From Streptomyces griseoruber (GTDB lineage Bacteria > Actinomycetota > Actinomycetes > Streptomycetales > Streptomycetaceae), in contig NZ_KQ948777.1 in the NCBI RefSeq assembly GCF_001514205.1, positions 1 through 64,000 on the forward strand: a stretch of DNA of 64,000 bases, written 5' to 3'. This document shows, piece after piece, positions 44,621-53,954 of the stretch (positions within the stretch are counted from its first letter, which is position 1; each line of letters opens with the position of its first letter). A program made the translations under genes and the position numbers. A model generated the notes under the pieces. That model was not told the DNA's origin and searched no databases. It was given only the letters and a program-made list of their open reading frames with translations.

Positions 44621-45964
44621 TCAGATGCCCCGCGGCAGCCGCACGTAGGTCACGGTCGTCTCGATGCCGCTGTCCACCAGCCGGCCCTGTGCGTCGAAGG
44701 CGCCCGCGCCGTCCGTCATCCCGAAGTCGTTGTCGTTGATCAGGGCGAGCGTGTCGTGGTCCACGCGCGCGACGCCCTCGATCTTCCCGGGCACCCCTTC
44801 GACCTTGCCCAGGTCGACCACCAGCCGCTTGGCGAGCACCGGGACCCCCGAGGCCGCCGGGTCGGCCAGCTGCTCCAGCGACGGCGAGGTCGTGTCGTCG
44901 TCCCAGCGGCCGCCCAGGATGTTCGTGCCGAGCGTCAGGCGCACCACCTGCAACCGCGCGGCGTTGTCCGTCCGCTCCTCGACCAGCAGCCGGTCGCCAC
45001 CCACCGCGACCACCGAGGAGATCTTCAGCTCGGAGGTGTCGTCCTCGCTCGGGTCGACCACGTCGACCGGGTCGAAGCGGTACGCGTACTCGGCGGTGAC
45101 CGCCTTCTTCCTGGGCGAGAAACGCAGCAGCCGGGTGGTGAGCGAGCCCTCCCCGGCGTCCGTGTCGGGCAGCGACAGAGGGCTCTGCACGGCCAGCACG
45201 AGGTCCCCGCCGGGGAGCTGGGCGAGCCCCTCGAAGCCACGGTTGATCTTGCGGTGCAGCAGCACCGAGGGCAGCGCCTCCACCACCGGGTAGTCCGCGC
45301 CCGTGAGGTTCAGCCCCTCGGGTACATAGCGGGTCAGCACCGTCCCGCGCGCGGAGACGTGCACCAGCGAGGGGCCGTACTCGTCGACGAGCCAGAAACT
45401 CCCGTCCGCCGCCCGCACGATCCCCTCGGTGTCCAGCCCGTTCGGGTTGTACGCCAGCGGCGTCCGCGCGTCGTAGGAGTACGGCGCCTCGTCGCGGCCC
45501 TCCTGGTTCGACAGGCCGGTGACGGGCATCCCGGAGGAGGTGGTGACCGGGATGGCGTCCAGCACCGTCACCGTGTCGCCACTCACCCGGATCCGTACGA
45601 TCGCGGGATCGAAACCGGGAACCGGGAACGTTCGGCGCTTCTTCCCGTCGATCTTGATCTGGCCGTTGGGTCCGCGGTCCGTGATCGTCCAGAACTCGCC
45701 CCTGCGGCCCGTCGGGTAGATGTCGCTGCCGATGCCGCCGAGGTCCACACCCCGGTCGTCGTCCACCGTGCCCGGCAGCAGACCGTTGCTGAACGCCCCG
45801 AGCGGGAGGTCGCCGAGCGTGGCGGTCCGTGTCACGTGCGCCCGCCCGGACGCGGTGTCCGCGGCCGCCGGACCGGCCAGGACGAGCGCGGCCAGCACAG
45901 CGAGCGGCACACCCGCCGCGACGGAACGGTGGACGCGGCGCCGGCCGGTGGAGTGCGGGGACAT
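44621..45964 (-). CDS. secreted esterase-like phytase family protein
   Basis: The 447-residue precursor has a signal peptide (SVAAGVPLAVLAALVLAGPA, cleavage after AAA-DT near residue 36). The mature part fits the esterase-like activity of phytase domain: GGIGSDIYPTGRRGEFWTIT, DRGPNG, GLDTEGIVRAADGSFWLVDE and a C-terminal LINDNDFGMTDGAGAF. This is a beta-propeller-like family that can hydrolyse phosphate esters; the substrate here is not known. The ATG at 45964 has AGGAGG before it. It is probably a monocistronic gene ending at the shared hairpin. Confidence 0.85.
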   Translation of the reverse strand: MSPHSTGRRRVHRSVAAGVPLAVLAALVLAGPAAADTASGRAHVTRTATLGDLPLGAFSNGLLPGTVDDDRGVDLGGIGSDIYPTGRRGEFWTITDRGPNGQIKIDGKKRRTFPVPGFDPAIVRIRVSGDTVTVLDAIPVTTSSGMPVTGLSNQEGRDEAPYSYDARTPLAYNPNGLDTEGIVRAADGSFWLVDEYGPSLVHVSARGTVLTRYVPEGLNLTGADYPVVEALPSVLLHRKINRGFEGLAQLPGGDLVLAVQSPLSLPDTDAGEGSLTTRLLRFSPRKKAVTAEYAYRFDPVDVVDPSEDDTSELKISSVVAVGGDRLLVEERTDNAARLQVVRLTLGTNILGGRWDDDTTSPSLEQLADPAASGVPVLAKRLVVDLGKVEGVPGKIEGVARVDHDTLALINDNDFGMTDGAGAFDAQGRLVDSGIETTVTYVRLPRGI

Positions 45965-46076
45965 CAAGCCTCCTGAAGTGCAAGTTCGGTGACAGCGGCC
46001 AGAGTTGGCCCGTCCGCCGAACGGGGCACGACGTTCCGGTGAACACGGGGCGTCGGCCGCCCGGCGGGCCGACGCC

Positions 46077-47384
46077 TCACCCCCTGCGAGTTCGGGAAAG
46101 CGCTTCCTCGCCCTCATCGTCCGACCGTGCCGCGGCCAGGGCCGTCGCCGGGTCCCGCGCCGCGATCCCGGCCGGCGTCCAGCGCCCACCCTCCTTGCGA
46201 TACGGCCACCAGCGACCGTCCCGCCCCAGGCGCAACTGGCCCGACTCCCCGACCACCGTCCACCGGTTGCCCCGCGCCCGCAGCGGCGGCCGCTCGTCCT
46301 CCTCCCAGGCCGACTCCAGCGCCGCCCGCGCGCGTGCCAGCGCCTCGCCGTCCACGGTCCATTCCTCCTCCAGCACCGACAGGGCCGCCACACCGCCGTA
46401 CCGCCAGGCCCGTACGGCCCGCGCCAACTGCTCCCGGCCCCGCCCCGATCCGGCACCGAGCCGTTCGCCCACCGCGTCGCTCCCCGTCTCGCCGGCCTCT
46501 CCCGCGGCCAGCCGCACCGCGTCCTGAGCGGCCGTCAACCGCTCCGCCGGGGGCGGCGATCCCGCTCCCTCGCGCAGGGCCTCCGCGAGGTGCAGACGGG
46601 CGGCTGCGGCCGTCCGGGCGGCCAGGATCCGCAGAGCAGCCGGCTCCACCCCGTGCGGCGACGGGACGTCCGTGTCCAGCGAGGGCGGAACGCCCGGCTC
46701 CGAAGGAACCTCGGGCAGGGCGGGCAACGCCGGCAGCACATCCCCCGCCGCATACGCCTCGGCCGCGTCCACCCCCTCCGGCCGGGCGGGTTCCGCCGTG
46801 ACGGGAGCGGCCGCGCCACGGGCCTGGAGATCGTCCAGTACGGCCCGCTCGGCGCGTCCCCTGATCAGCAGCAGGACGAACGGATCCTGGTCGAGCAGCC
46901 GCGCCACCTGATAGCAGAGCGCGGCGGTGTGACCGCAGTGGTCCCAGGCCCCGCAGTCGCACGCGGCCTCCAACTCGCCGAGCCCCGGCAGCAGGGCGAC
47001 ACCGGCCGTCTCCGCGTCCTCCACCAGATGCGGCGGCATCTCGCGGTCGAGGAGCGCGGCCACATGCCCCGACCGCTCCGCCGCCAGATCCAGGAAACGG
47101 TCCCACTCCGTGTCCGAAAGCTCCTCGAGCGTCACATCGGCCCGATGCGCCGTGCGGTCGCGCCCCCGTACGACGGCCGTGATGCGCCCCGGCCGCACCG
47201 ACACCGCTCCCACGGCACCCGCCCGCGCCAGCCTGCGCCCCGTCCGCACCTGCTCCAAGTCCAGCGCGCCGTCCTCCAGCGCGGCCAGCCACGCCCGGCC
47301 CCACCAGCTCTGCGCGAAGCCCTTCCCGCGCGCGGCGGGCAACGCCGCGAACGTACGCTCCAGATCGTCTTCGTGTGCCTTCAT
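46077..47384 (-). CDS. SWIM zinc-finger protein
   Basis: The 435-residue protein carries a SWIM-type zinc finger, CDCGAWDHCGHTAALCY (CxC...CxH, about residues 140-156). The start includes FAQSWWGRAWLAALEDGALD, a motif common in SWIM proteins next to SNF2 helicases. The C-terminal half is Ala/Arg/Pro-rich with WxxxGExGQLRLGRDGRWWP near 400. SWIM domains bind DNA or proteins; the function is unproved. The ATG at 47384 overlaps the helicase stop (ATGA), so the two are made together. Confidence 0.87.
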   Translation of the reverse strand: MKAHEDDLERTFAALPAARGKGFAQSWWGRAWLAALEDGALDLEQVRTGRRLARAGAVGAVSVRPGRITAVVRGRDRTAHRADVTLEELSDTEWDRFLDLAAERSGHVAALLDREMPPHLVEDAETAGVALLPGLGELEAACDCGAWDHCGHTAALCYQVARLLDQDPFVLLLIRGRAERAVLDDLQARGAAAPVTAEPARPEGVDAAEAYAAGDVLPALPALPEVPSEPGVPPSLDTDVPSPHGVEPAALRILAARTAAAARLHLAEALREGAGSPPPAERLTAAQDAVRLAAGEAGETGSDAVGERLGAGSGRGREQLARAVRAWRYGGVAALSVLEEEWTVDGEALARARAALESAWEEDERPPLRARGNRWTVVGESGQLRLGRDGRWWPYRKEGGRWTPAGIAARDPATALAAARSDDEGEEALSRTRRG

Positions 47385-50311
47385 CGCGTGCCCCCGCGCA
47401 GCTCGACCAGTTCCGCCAGTTCGGTGTCCGTCAGCTCCGTGAACGCCGCCTCGCCGGAGCCCAGCACGGCGTCGGCCAGGCCCTGCTTGCGGCGCAGCAT
47501 GTCCGCGATGCGGTCCTCGATCGTGCCCTCGGCGATCAGCCGGTGGACCTGCACCGGCCGCGTCTGCCCGATGCGGTACGCCCGGTCGGTCGCCTGCGCC
47601 TCCACGGCCGGGTTCCACCAGCGGTCGTAGTGCACGACGTGCTCCGCGCGCGTGAGGTTGAGGCCGGTCCCGGCCGCCTTCAACGACAGCAGGAACACGG
47701 GGACCTCCCCGTCCTGGAACCGCCCCACCATCGCCTCGCGCTCGGCCACGGGCGTCCCGCCGTGCAGGAACTGCGTCGGCACGCCGCGTGCCGCCAGATG
47801 CCGCTCCAGCAGCCGCGCCATGCGCACGTACTGCGTGAACACCAGGACGCCCGCCCCCTCGGAGAGGATCGTCTCCAGGAGCTCGTCCAGCAGTTCCAGC
47901 TTCCCGGAGCGCCCGGCAGGCCCCGGACGCTCCTCCTTGAGGTACTGCGCCGGATGGTTGCAGATCTGTTTGAGGCCGGTCAGGAGCTTCACGATCAGCC
48001 CGCGCCGCGCCATGTCGTCGGTGTCGGCGATCGCCGCCAGCGTCTCGCGCACCACCGCCTCGTACAGGCCCGTCTGCTCCCTGCTGAGCGCGACCGGGCG
48101 GTCGGTCTCGGTCTTGGGCGGCAGCTCCGGCGCGATCCCCGGGTCCGACTTGCGCCGGCGCAGCAGGAAGGGCGCCACGAGCCGGGACAGCCGCTCCGCC
48201 GCGGCCGGGTCCCCGCCGCCCTCCACCTCGCGCGCGTACCGCCTGCGGAACGTGCCCAGCCGGCCCAGCAGACCCGGTGTCGTCCAGTCCAGGATCGCCC
48301 ACAGCTCCGACAGGTTGTTCTCCACCGGCGTGCCCGTCAGCGCCACGCGCGCGCGTGCCCCGATGGTGCGCAGCGCCCGTGCGGTCGCCGAGTACGGGTT
48401 CTTCACATGCTGCGCCTCGTCCGCCACGACCAGGCCCCACGGCACCTCGCCGAGCCGGTCCGCGTCCAGCCTCAGGGTGCCGTAGGTGGTCAGCACGAAC
48501 TCCCCGTCCGCCAGGGCGTCCAGCTCGCGCCGCGGCCCGTGGAACCGGCGCACCGGCGTGCCCGGAGCGAACCGTTCGATCTCCCGCTGCCAGTTGCCCA
48601 TCAGGGACGTCGGGCAGACCACCAGGGTCGGACCGGCCGCCGAGGCGTCCGTCCGGCGGTGCAGATGAAGGCTGATCAGTGTGATGGTCTTGCCCAGCCC
48701 CATGTCGTCGGCCAGACAGCAGCCGAGCCCCAGCGAGGTGTTCCGCGCCAGCCAGTCCAGGCCGCGCCGCTGGTAGTCGCGCAGCGTCGCGTCCAGCGCG
48801 GCGGGCTGCTCCACCGGCTCCTGCGCCCCGGGGTCCGTCAACCGCTCCCGCAGGCCCGCGAGCCACCCCGTGGACCGTACCTCGACCACCCGGCCGTCCA
48901 CCTCCGTGGAGCCCGCGAGCGCGGCGCCCAGCGCCTCGACGGGCGTCACCTTGCCGTCCTGGTGCGCGCGGGCGCGGCGCGCTTCCTGCGGGTCGATCAG
49001 GACCCACCGGTCACGCAGCCGGACGAGGGGCCGGTTGGCCTCGGCGAGCCGGTCCAGCTCCTCGCGTGTGAGCCGCCGGTCGCCCACCGCGAACGACCAG
49101 GTGAACGACAGCAGGGCGTCCGCCGACAGGAACGAGGGGGCGTCCGGGCCGAAGCTGTCCCGCTCCGTGCCGTCCTCCGGCGGACCGACCACCGCGCGGG
49201 CGGTCAGGGCGGGCGTCAGCCCCCTCGGCCAGTGCACCTCGACCCCCGCCGCCGCCAGCGCCCGCGACCCCTCCCCGAGCAGTTCGGCGACCTCCTCCTC
49301 GAGGAGACCGACGGCGTCCGGGACGGTGGCCGACAGCAGCGGTGTGAGCGCGGGCCAGGCCCGGGCCGCGCGGCGCAGCGCGAGCAGTGCGTCCCTGCGC
49401 GCGCGTGGACCGAAGCGTCCCTTCACGGCCCCCGCTCCGCCCCAGATCTCGGCGACGTCCACGACGAGCGCGGGATCGCTGACGCTGTGCACCTGGGGCA
49501 CGGCCCGGAACCGTGCCGCGGCCTCGTCGGGCACCGGCTCCGATTCCGCGTGGGCCGGCTCGGATTCCGCGTGGGCCGGCTCCGACTCGCCGGGCTCGAT
49601 CCCGGACACCTCGATCCGCAGCGAGAGCCGGACGCCCGCGTCGTGGCCCGCGGCGACGTCGTCGGCCCAGGGACGCAGCTCCGGCAGCCGCCGTGGCTCA
49701 GGGGCCGCGTAGGCCGGTCCGCCGGTCACGAGCGGTGCCGCGGGCGAGCGGGGCAGCGCGTCGGCGACCGCGTCCAGGAAGGCCCGCAGCAGCCCCTCCG
49801 GATCCGGCAGCCGCAGGGGCGTGGCGGCGTCGACGGGCACGGCGTGCGCCTCGGGAGGCATGGAGGCGGCCAGCCGGCGGACGGCCTCGACGTCGTCCGG
49901 CCCGAGCGGGCCGACCCTCCAGGCGTCGTGGTCGTCCGGGGAGAGGCCGGGCAGCAGCAGCCCCCGCGCCACGAACCGCAGCGCCAGCAGCGACGCCGCG
50001 CCCCAGAACACGGCCGCCCGGTGGCCATCCTGGGCGACACGCGCGTGTGTGAGAACCGGCAGGGCCTCCCGCACCGGTATCAGGACGGCACGCACGCGTG
50101 TGAGTGCCACCCCGGCATCGGTGGGCCGGACGACCGGCAGATCCTCGACGGCCGCCGAGGCGAGGGAGGGGCGGGAGGAGAGGGCGGGGAGGCAGGGGAG
50201 ACGGCCCCGGTCGGGCCGCCAGAAGGCGACGGCACCGGTGCGGGCCGGGACGGCGGGCACGAACACGGTGTGGCACCCGGCCAGTTCGGAGATCTCGGAC
50301 ACTGTTTCCAC
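47381..50311 (-). CDS. SNF2-family DEAD/DEAH-like helicase
   Basis: Large ATPase of 976 residues. The N-terminal 450 residues are divergent and contain a 7-residue repeat (ESEPAHA), coded by 21-bp DNA repeats at 49536-49577 plus a partial third copy. The SNF2 core has LRDYQRRGLDWLARNTSLGL, DDMGLGKT (motif I), DEAQ (II), LTGTPVENNLSELW (III) and DRAYRIGQTRPVQVHR (VI). GTG 50311 is chosen (AGAGGG upstream); an in-frame TTG at 50347 adds 12 residues. It is coupled to the SWIM gene. The pair likely remodels or moves along DNA with bound proteins; the biological role is not established. Confidence 0.92.
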   Translation of the reverse strand: METVSEISELAGCHTVFVPAVPARTGAVAFWRPDRGRLPCLPALSSRPSLASAAVEDLPVVRPTDAGVALTRVRAVLIPVREALPVLTHARVAQDGHRAAVFWGAASLLALRFVARGLLLPGLSPDDHDAWRVGPLGPDDVEAVRRLAASMPPEAHAVPVDAATPLRLPDPEGLLRAFLDAVADALPRSPAAPLVTGGPAYAAPEPRRLPELRPWADDVAAGHDAGVRLSLRIEVSGIEPGESEPAHAESEPAHAESEPVPDEAAARFRAVPQVHSVSDPALVVDVAEIWGGAGAVKGRFGPRARRDALLALRRAARAWPALTPLLSATVPDAVGLLEEEVAELLGEGSRALAAAGVEVHWPRGLTPALTARAVVGPPEDGTERDSFGPDAPSFLSADALLSFTWSFAVGDRRLTREELDRLAEANRPLVRLRDRWVLIDPQEARRARAHQDGKVTPVEALGAALAGSTEVDGRVVEVRSTGWLAGLRERLTDPGAQEPVEQPAALDATLRDYQRRGLDWLARNTSLGLGCCLADDMGLGKTITLISLHLHRRTDASAAGPTLVVCPTSLMGNWQREIERFAPGTPVRRFHGPRRELDALADGEFVLTTYGTLRLDADRLGEVPWGLVVADEAQHVKNPYSATARALRTIGARARVALTGTPVENNLSELWAILDWTTPGLLGRLGTFRRRYAREVEGGGDPAAAERLSRLVAPFLLRRRKSDPGIAPELPPKTETDRPVALSREQTGLYEAVVRETLAAIADTDDMARRGLIVKLLTGLKQICNHPAQYLKEERPGPAGRSGKLELLDELLETILSEGAGVLVFTQYVRMARLLERHLAARGVPTQFLHGGTPVAEREAMVGRFQDGEVPVFLLSLKAAGTGLNLTRAEHVVHYDRWWNPAVEAQATDRAYRIGQTRPVQVHRLIAEGTIEDRIADMLRRKQGLADAVLGSGEAAFTELTDTELAELVELRGGTR

Positions 50312-50505
50312 GGGAACCCTCTGCGCAGCGATGAGCGTACTTCTCAAGTTTGACTAGCCGAGTCGGGGTCGCCGAGGGTACAGCATTCTCAGGGCTGCCT
50401 CGGGGTGGAGCTCAGGGACGTTTCAGGGTCGGTTCCGGAACCGCGCGCGGCCCGGACCCGTTTTCATGACAGAGAGCGGCAGGGGCCGCGAAGGAGGCGA
50501 CGCAC

Positions 50506-50688
50506 ATGTCGAGGAACGCGAAGATCGCCGCCGGAGGTGTGGCGGTCGGGATTCTGCTGTTGATCTGGCTGCCCTGGTGGGCGGCTCTGCTGATCGTGCT
50601 GGGGGTTCCGGCGGCGGCCTACCTCACGCTGGATCCCGCACAGCGGCGCAGGCTGCGCCGCGTCTCCCGCAAGGAGCTCGGCCGCTGA
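50506..50688 (+). CDS. small membrane protein, 60 residues
   Basis: Starts MSRNAKIAAGGVAVGILLLI and ends DPAQRRRLRRVSRKELGR, with one or two hydrophobic segments (IAAGGVAVGILLLIWLPWWA; ALLIVLGVPAAAYLTLD). AAGGAGG stands 9 bases before ATG 50506. The composition and ribosome site support a real gene. Function unknown. It is divergent from the SNF2 helicase gene. Confidence 0.7.
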   Translation: MSRNAKIAAGGVAVGILLLIWLPWWAALLIVLGVPAAAYLTLDPAQRRRLRRVSRKELGR

Positions 50689-50725
50689 GAGAGCCACCGA
50701 GGAATCACTGAGGCCATCACTGGGC

Positions 50726-50803
50726 ACGAGGACCGCAGTGGGCGCCCCTCCCCGAGGGACGGGCGGGGCGTGATGCCCCGAGCAGCCTCGCCGCGGTCCT
50801 CGT
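50726..50803. terminator. composite hairpin between convergent genes
   Basis: Outer arms ACGAGGACCGC (50726-50736) and GCGGTCCTCGT (50793-50803) are perfect 11-bp complements and enclose a further GC-rich stem (CGCCCC near 50743, GGGGCG near 50765). It lies between convergent genes and likely ends both transcripts. Confidence 0.7.
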
Positions 50804-50809
50804 ACCGCC

Positions 50810-51739
50810 TCAGAAGGGGCGTACGGCCATCTTGTCCAGCGCCTCCAGGAGCCCCGGCAGTTCCGGTCCCCGGCCGACCGGGAGCACCTCGCCGGGCCGC
50901 GCGTCCAGCAGGAGGAACGCGATGTCGTCGGTCCTGGCCACGAGCGACCAGCCCGGACCGTCGGCGCGCAGCGTGCGCGCGTCGCCCGGCGCGAACGACG
51001 ACCGTACCCGACCCGGCGGCGGAGGAGTCTCCACATAGGCACGGGCCTCGGCCAGCACCCGCCGGATGTCGCCGCGCCCCGCCGACGGTGTCTGCGCCGC
51101 CTCGGTCCCGCCCGCGTCACCGGCGGTGCCGCCGTCTGCGCCCGGGCCGCCGTCCTTCCCGACAGGGTCCGCCCCGGCCTCCGCGTCCACCCGGCCGGAG
51201 TCCTCGGCGGGCCCCGCCTCGACGACCTCCGTCGTGAAGGCGGCGTCGTCTATCTGATCCCGCCACAGGTTCCACTGGACCGCGATCTCGTCAGCCCCCA
51301 GACGCCGCTGGGCCGGACCCCACGCGGACGTGTCCGGCGGGGTCAGCGCGGGGCCGTTCGCGATCTCCGGGGCGGGATCGTGCGGTGCGGGCACACCGGG
51401 CGCCGCGACGGCGACGTCCAGAGGCCAGCCCGGCAGTGCCGCGACCACCGTGCGCTCGTCGGGCGACAGCTCGTACTCCATGCCGCAGTCCCACGACGCG
51501 ATGGCGACCGCCACCAGCGACACGTCGTCGATGACGACCGTCCACCGCGCGCCCTCGCCGTCCTGGCCCAGCACCAGGCCGTACCCGTCGGCCAGCGGCG
51601 CGAGACCGAGCGCCGCACAGGCCTCCGGGTAGTCGTCCCCGAGTACCGCCGGGAACTTCGCAGGCGTCAGCAGCGCCGCCGTGAGCACATAGAGCGCGTC
51701 GTCCGCGGCGGCGACGGTGTCCTCGTCCGTCCCGGCCAT
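50810..51739 (-). CDS. hypothetical protein, streptomycete type
   Basis: Not recognised. The 309-residue protein starts MAGTDEDTVAAADDALYVLT. The first 150 residues look globular (FPAVLGDDYPEACAALGLAP; WTVVIDDVSLVAVAIASWDC). A Gly/Asp-rich linker at about 185-225 leads to a smaller C-terminal part (FAPGDARTLRADGPGWSLVA; EALDKMAVRPF). No signal or membrane segment is seen. GGGGAGG precedes ATG 51739. It lies in the SNF2/SWIM neighbourhood on the same strand as 51875-52210. Confidence 0.75.
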   Translation of the reverse strand: MAGTDEDTVAAADDALYVLTAALLTPAKFPAVLGDDYPEACAALGLAPLADGYGLVLGQDGEGARWTVVIDDVSLVAVAIASWDCGMEYELSPDERTVVAALPGWPLDVAVAAPGVPAPHDPAPEIANGPALTPPDTSAWGPAQRRLGADEIAVQWNLWRDQIDDAAFTTEVVEAGPAEDSGRVDAEAGADPVGKDGGPGADGGTAGDAGGTEAAQTPSAGRGDIRRVLAEARAYVETPPPPGRVRSSFAPGDARTLRADGPGWSLVARTDDIAFLLLDARPGEVLPVGRGPELPGLLEALDKMAVRPF

Positions 51740-51874
51740 CCCAGCCTCCCCATCCGTTGGTCCAACGGCGCGCACCCTAGTGCGGCGGGAAGGCGCTTGT
51801 CACGACTCCCCGGCACACCCGGAGCTGCAGTTTTCCGACCTGACGGGGCGAAACGGCCACTCTTCACCGACCTG

Positions 51875-52210
51875 TCACACGGCCGGCAGCCCCAGCAGCG
51901 CCCGCGCCACGGTCCCGGGTGACTCGTCGCGCTCCCGCGCGAGGGCGACGACGGCACGGCAGGCGAGTTCGTTGACCCCGAAGGACAGCGCCTCCGGCGA
52001 CACCCAGCCCGCCGCCTCGTCGATCCGGTCCTGGTCGTCCTCCGCGTGGGCGGAGACGTACACGGCGGCCGCCTCGAACAGGTTGTGCGGGCGTTTCGCG
52101 GTGGCGGAGCCCTTCCCGGCGGCGGGCCGCGACCCGCCGGGGCCGTCGGGCGACGGTGTGCTCCGCGCGCCGAAGAGCCTCGCACCGGCCTTGTGGATCC
52201 TGTCGAACAT
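51875..52210 (-). CDS. hypothetical protein, 111 residues
   Basis: Not recognised. It starts MFDRIHKAGARLFGARSTPS, has a Gly/Pro-rich middle and a helical C-terminal half (LFEAAAVYVSAHAEDDQDRI; ELACRAVVALARERDESPGT). GGGGAAGG lies before the ATG at 52210. The next gene on this strand starts 135 bp downstream. No domain supports a function. Confidence 0.6.
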   Translation of the reverse strand: MFDRIHKAGARLFGARSTPSPDGPGGSRPAAGKGSATAKRPHNLFEAAAVYVSAHAEDDQDRIDEAAGWVSPEALSFGVNELACRAVVALARERDESPGTVARALLGLPAV

Positions 52211-52483
52211 GGTGACGACCTTCCCCGAGACGGTGGTACGCCTTGCACTGGTCCTCTCAGCTCCCTTTACCCAACCTGGAGCGCGACTTGTCTGCCAGGG
52301 ACCGCGCCTGGCCGGTGATCTGATGCACAGGAGCCGAAATCTGCCCGGGCTGCGGGGGAGGGGGCTGAACGCGCGGCGTGGCTCCTCGACGGAGCACACC
52401 GGCCGTCTTGGGCGGGGGTGCGGTGTCTCGGGCTGCACTGAGGGAGCTGCGAAGGCAGTGGCGACCGACAGCCGCTCCCCGCG

Positions 52484-53125
52484 GATCCGCTGTACGGACT
52501 CCTGGTGAGGGAGGCCGGGCTGACCGGCGCCGCCCTGGACTACGCGGTCGGTGGGCGGCAGCTGACCACCGTGGTCGCCAACGCCTGCATGGCCTGGTTC
52601 CGGGCCGCCAGCGTCGGCACCGCCGCGTATCCGTTCCTCACCGTCGGCGACGCCAGCCTGCTCCAGGCGCACGGCAGCAAGGAGCAGATCGACGCCTGCG
52701 CGCGGCCCATGGCGAGGGCCGCTTCTTCGGCACCATGTGCCTCTCCGAGCCGCAGGCCGGCTCCTCGCTGATGTGGATCTCCGCCGGCGACCACGAACTC
52801 AGCGAGAACATCGTCCCCCTGGTGCTCGCCAAGAATCCCCGGCGGGCGGGCGGGCGGGCGGGCGGGCGGGCGGGCGGGTCGGCGGGCCGGCGGGCGTGCA
52901 GGGCATCTCGCCGTTCGCCGTGCCGAGTTCCTCGCCCGGGTCTGGACCTGCTCGGCTGTAAGGCCGTCATGAACGGCGGCGCAGGGCTGTTGCTCCTCCT
53001 CGAGACCCTGCGACCGTGCCGGCCTGGATCCGGCTCCCGTGGACCGGGCCGCAGTTCGACCTGCTGGACGGCCTGGACCGGACCGCGGGGGACTGCCGGC
53101 CCGAGGGGGTTCTGATCGACAGGCG
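52484..53125 (+). pseudogene. acyl-CoA dehydrogenase remnant, several lesions
   Basis: Pieces of one gene appear in order across three frames. PLYGLLVREAGLTGAALDYA and TTVVANACMAWFRAAS come first. GRFFGTMCLSEPQAGSS then joins MWISAGDHELSENIVPLVLA, with about 50 residues lost. Next comes a (GGGC)n run, then GISPFAVPSS, and finally VMNGGAGLLLLLETL and GPQFDLLDGLDRTAGDCRPE. The motifs CLSEPQAGSS and ISAGDHELSENI are typical of AidB/long-chain acyl-CoA dehydrogenases. Deletions, frameshifts and a microsatellite rule out an intact product. Upstream (52211-52483) shows nothing recognisable. Confidence 0.75.
52841..52878. repeat. (GGGC)n microsatellite inside the pseudogene
   Basis: A 38-bp run of GGCG units followed by a degenerate tail. 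It replaces coding sequence between the AKNP and GISPF parts of the acyl-CoA dehydrogenase remnant. Confidence 0.9.
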
Positions 53126-53128
53126 GGG

Positions 53129-53722
53129 TCAGCGGTAGGTGTTGTTGCTGGTGTGCTCGCCCTTGAGCCAGGACGCGAGGTCGGTGTGGGCGGTGCGTCG
53201 GCGGTCCGCGTCGCTCTCGTGGATGCCGGGGGCGTCGTGGGTGAATTCGAGGAGCAGGCCGTTGGGATCGCTGGTGTAGAGGGAGCGGCAGTAGCCGTGC
53301 TCCAGGACGTAGGTCTCGTCGGGCCGCCAGCCGGCCGTCCTCAGCCGCTCGGCGATCGCGTTCTGCACCTCCTCGGTGACCTTGAGTGCGATGTGCTGGA
53401 ACGGCGAGTGGGGCATCTCGGGACCGAACTGCTTCTGGTCCTCGGGGTCGGCGAACTGGAAGAAGGCGAGGGCGCTGCCGTCGCCGAGGCCGTAGAAGGT
53501 GTGGCAGTACGTGCGGACCGCGCCGAAGAGTTCGTCCGACTCCTTCCAGGTCGCGATGAGAGGCAGGCCGATGAGGTCCTCGTAGAAGGCCCGGGTCGCC
53601 TCCTGGTCACGAGTGACGTAGGCGTTGTGGTGCAGCCGCGACGGCAGCGTCGCGGAAGCGACTTCAGAAGAGGAGGCGACTTCAGAAGAGGAGGCTGAGG
53701 AAGCGGAGGAAAGCTGAGTCAT
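53129..53722 (-). CDS. VOC-family protein, extradiol-dioxygenase-like
   Basis: Vicinal oxygen chelate protein of 197 residues. The metal triad expected for extradiol dioxygenases is present: His in RLHHNAYVTRD (about 33), His in PFQHIALKVTEEV (about 107) and Glu in NGLLLEFTHDA (about 158). It may cleave a catechol-like ring or act as a different VOC enzyme. The start includes SSEVASSSEVAS, coded by two 18-bp repeats (53658-53693). AAAGGAGAG precedes ATG 53722. It is divergent from the IclR gene, with a palindrome 54 bp before its start. Confidence 0.87.
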   Translation of the reverse strand: MTQLSSASSASSSEVASSSEVASATLPSRLHHNAYVTRDQEATRAFYEDLIGLPLIATWKESDELFGAVRTYCHTFYGLGDGSALAFFQFADPEDQKQFGPEMPHSPFQHIALKVTEEVQNAIAERLRTAGWRPDETYVLEHGYCRSLYTSDPNGLLLEFTHDAPGIHESDADRRRTAHTDLASWLKGEHTSNNTYR

Positions 53723-53775
53723 CGTCGACTCTCCTTTGAGTTCCCTTGACGCGAAGGTCGCTGGGGGTGAATTGG

Positions 53776-53789
53776 CGGACATCTGTCCG
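53776..53789. promoter_or_regulatory. palindromic operator at the VOC gene promoter
   Basis: CGGACATCTGTCCG is a 14-bp inverted repeat of CGGACA/TGTCCG. It is followed by CTGTGCGG. The matching site 54860-54873 is followed by CAGTGCGG. Likely bound by the IclR protein encoded next to it (inference). Confidence 0.65.
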
Positions 53790-53895
53790 CTGTGCGGTCA
53801 CTGGTCGATACCTTCTTCCCTGCGGCTCCCGGCGTCAAGCCTTCGGGAAGGTCGATCGCGCCAAGGGCGGCCCGCTGCCGGAGGAGGAGCCGGAG

Positions 53896-53910
53896 TGCGG
53901 ACAGACGGCA
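53896..53910. promoter_or_regulatory. half-like operator at the iclR promoter
   Basis: TGCGGACAGACGGCA contains one CGGACAGA arm as at 54860, but the second arm is weak. It lies 45 bp before the IclR start, where an autoregulatory site is expected. Confidence 0.4.
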
Positions 53911-53954
53911 GTAACCTGGACACCCATCAGTGGAGCGACCGAGGGGCACAGCAG

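Noticed and set aside
46077..50311. SNF2-SWIM pair as a phage-defence system
   Set aside because: No nuclease, methylase or other defence partner is adjacent, and the pair appears to be part of the common streptomycete gene set.
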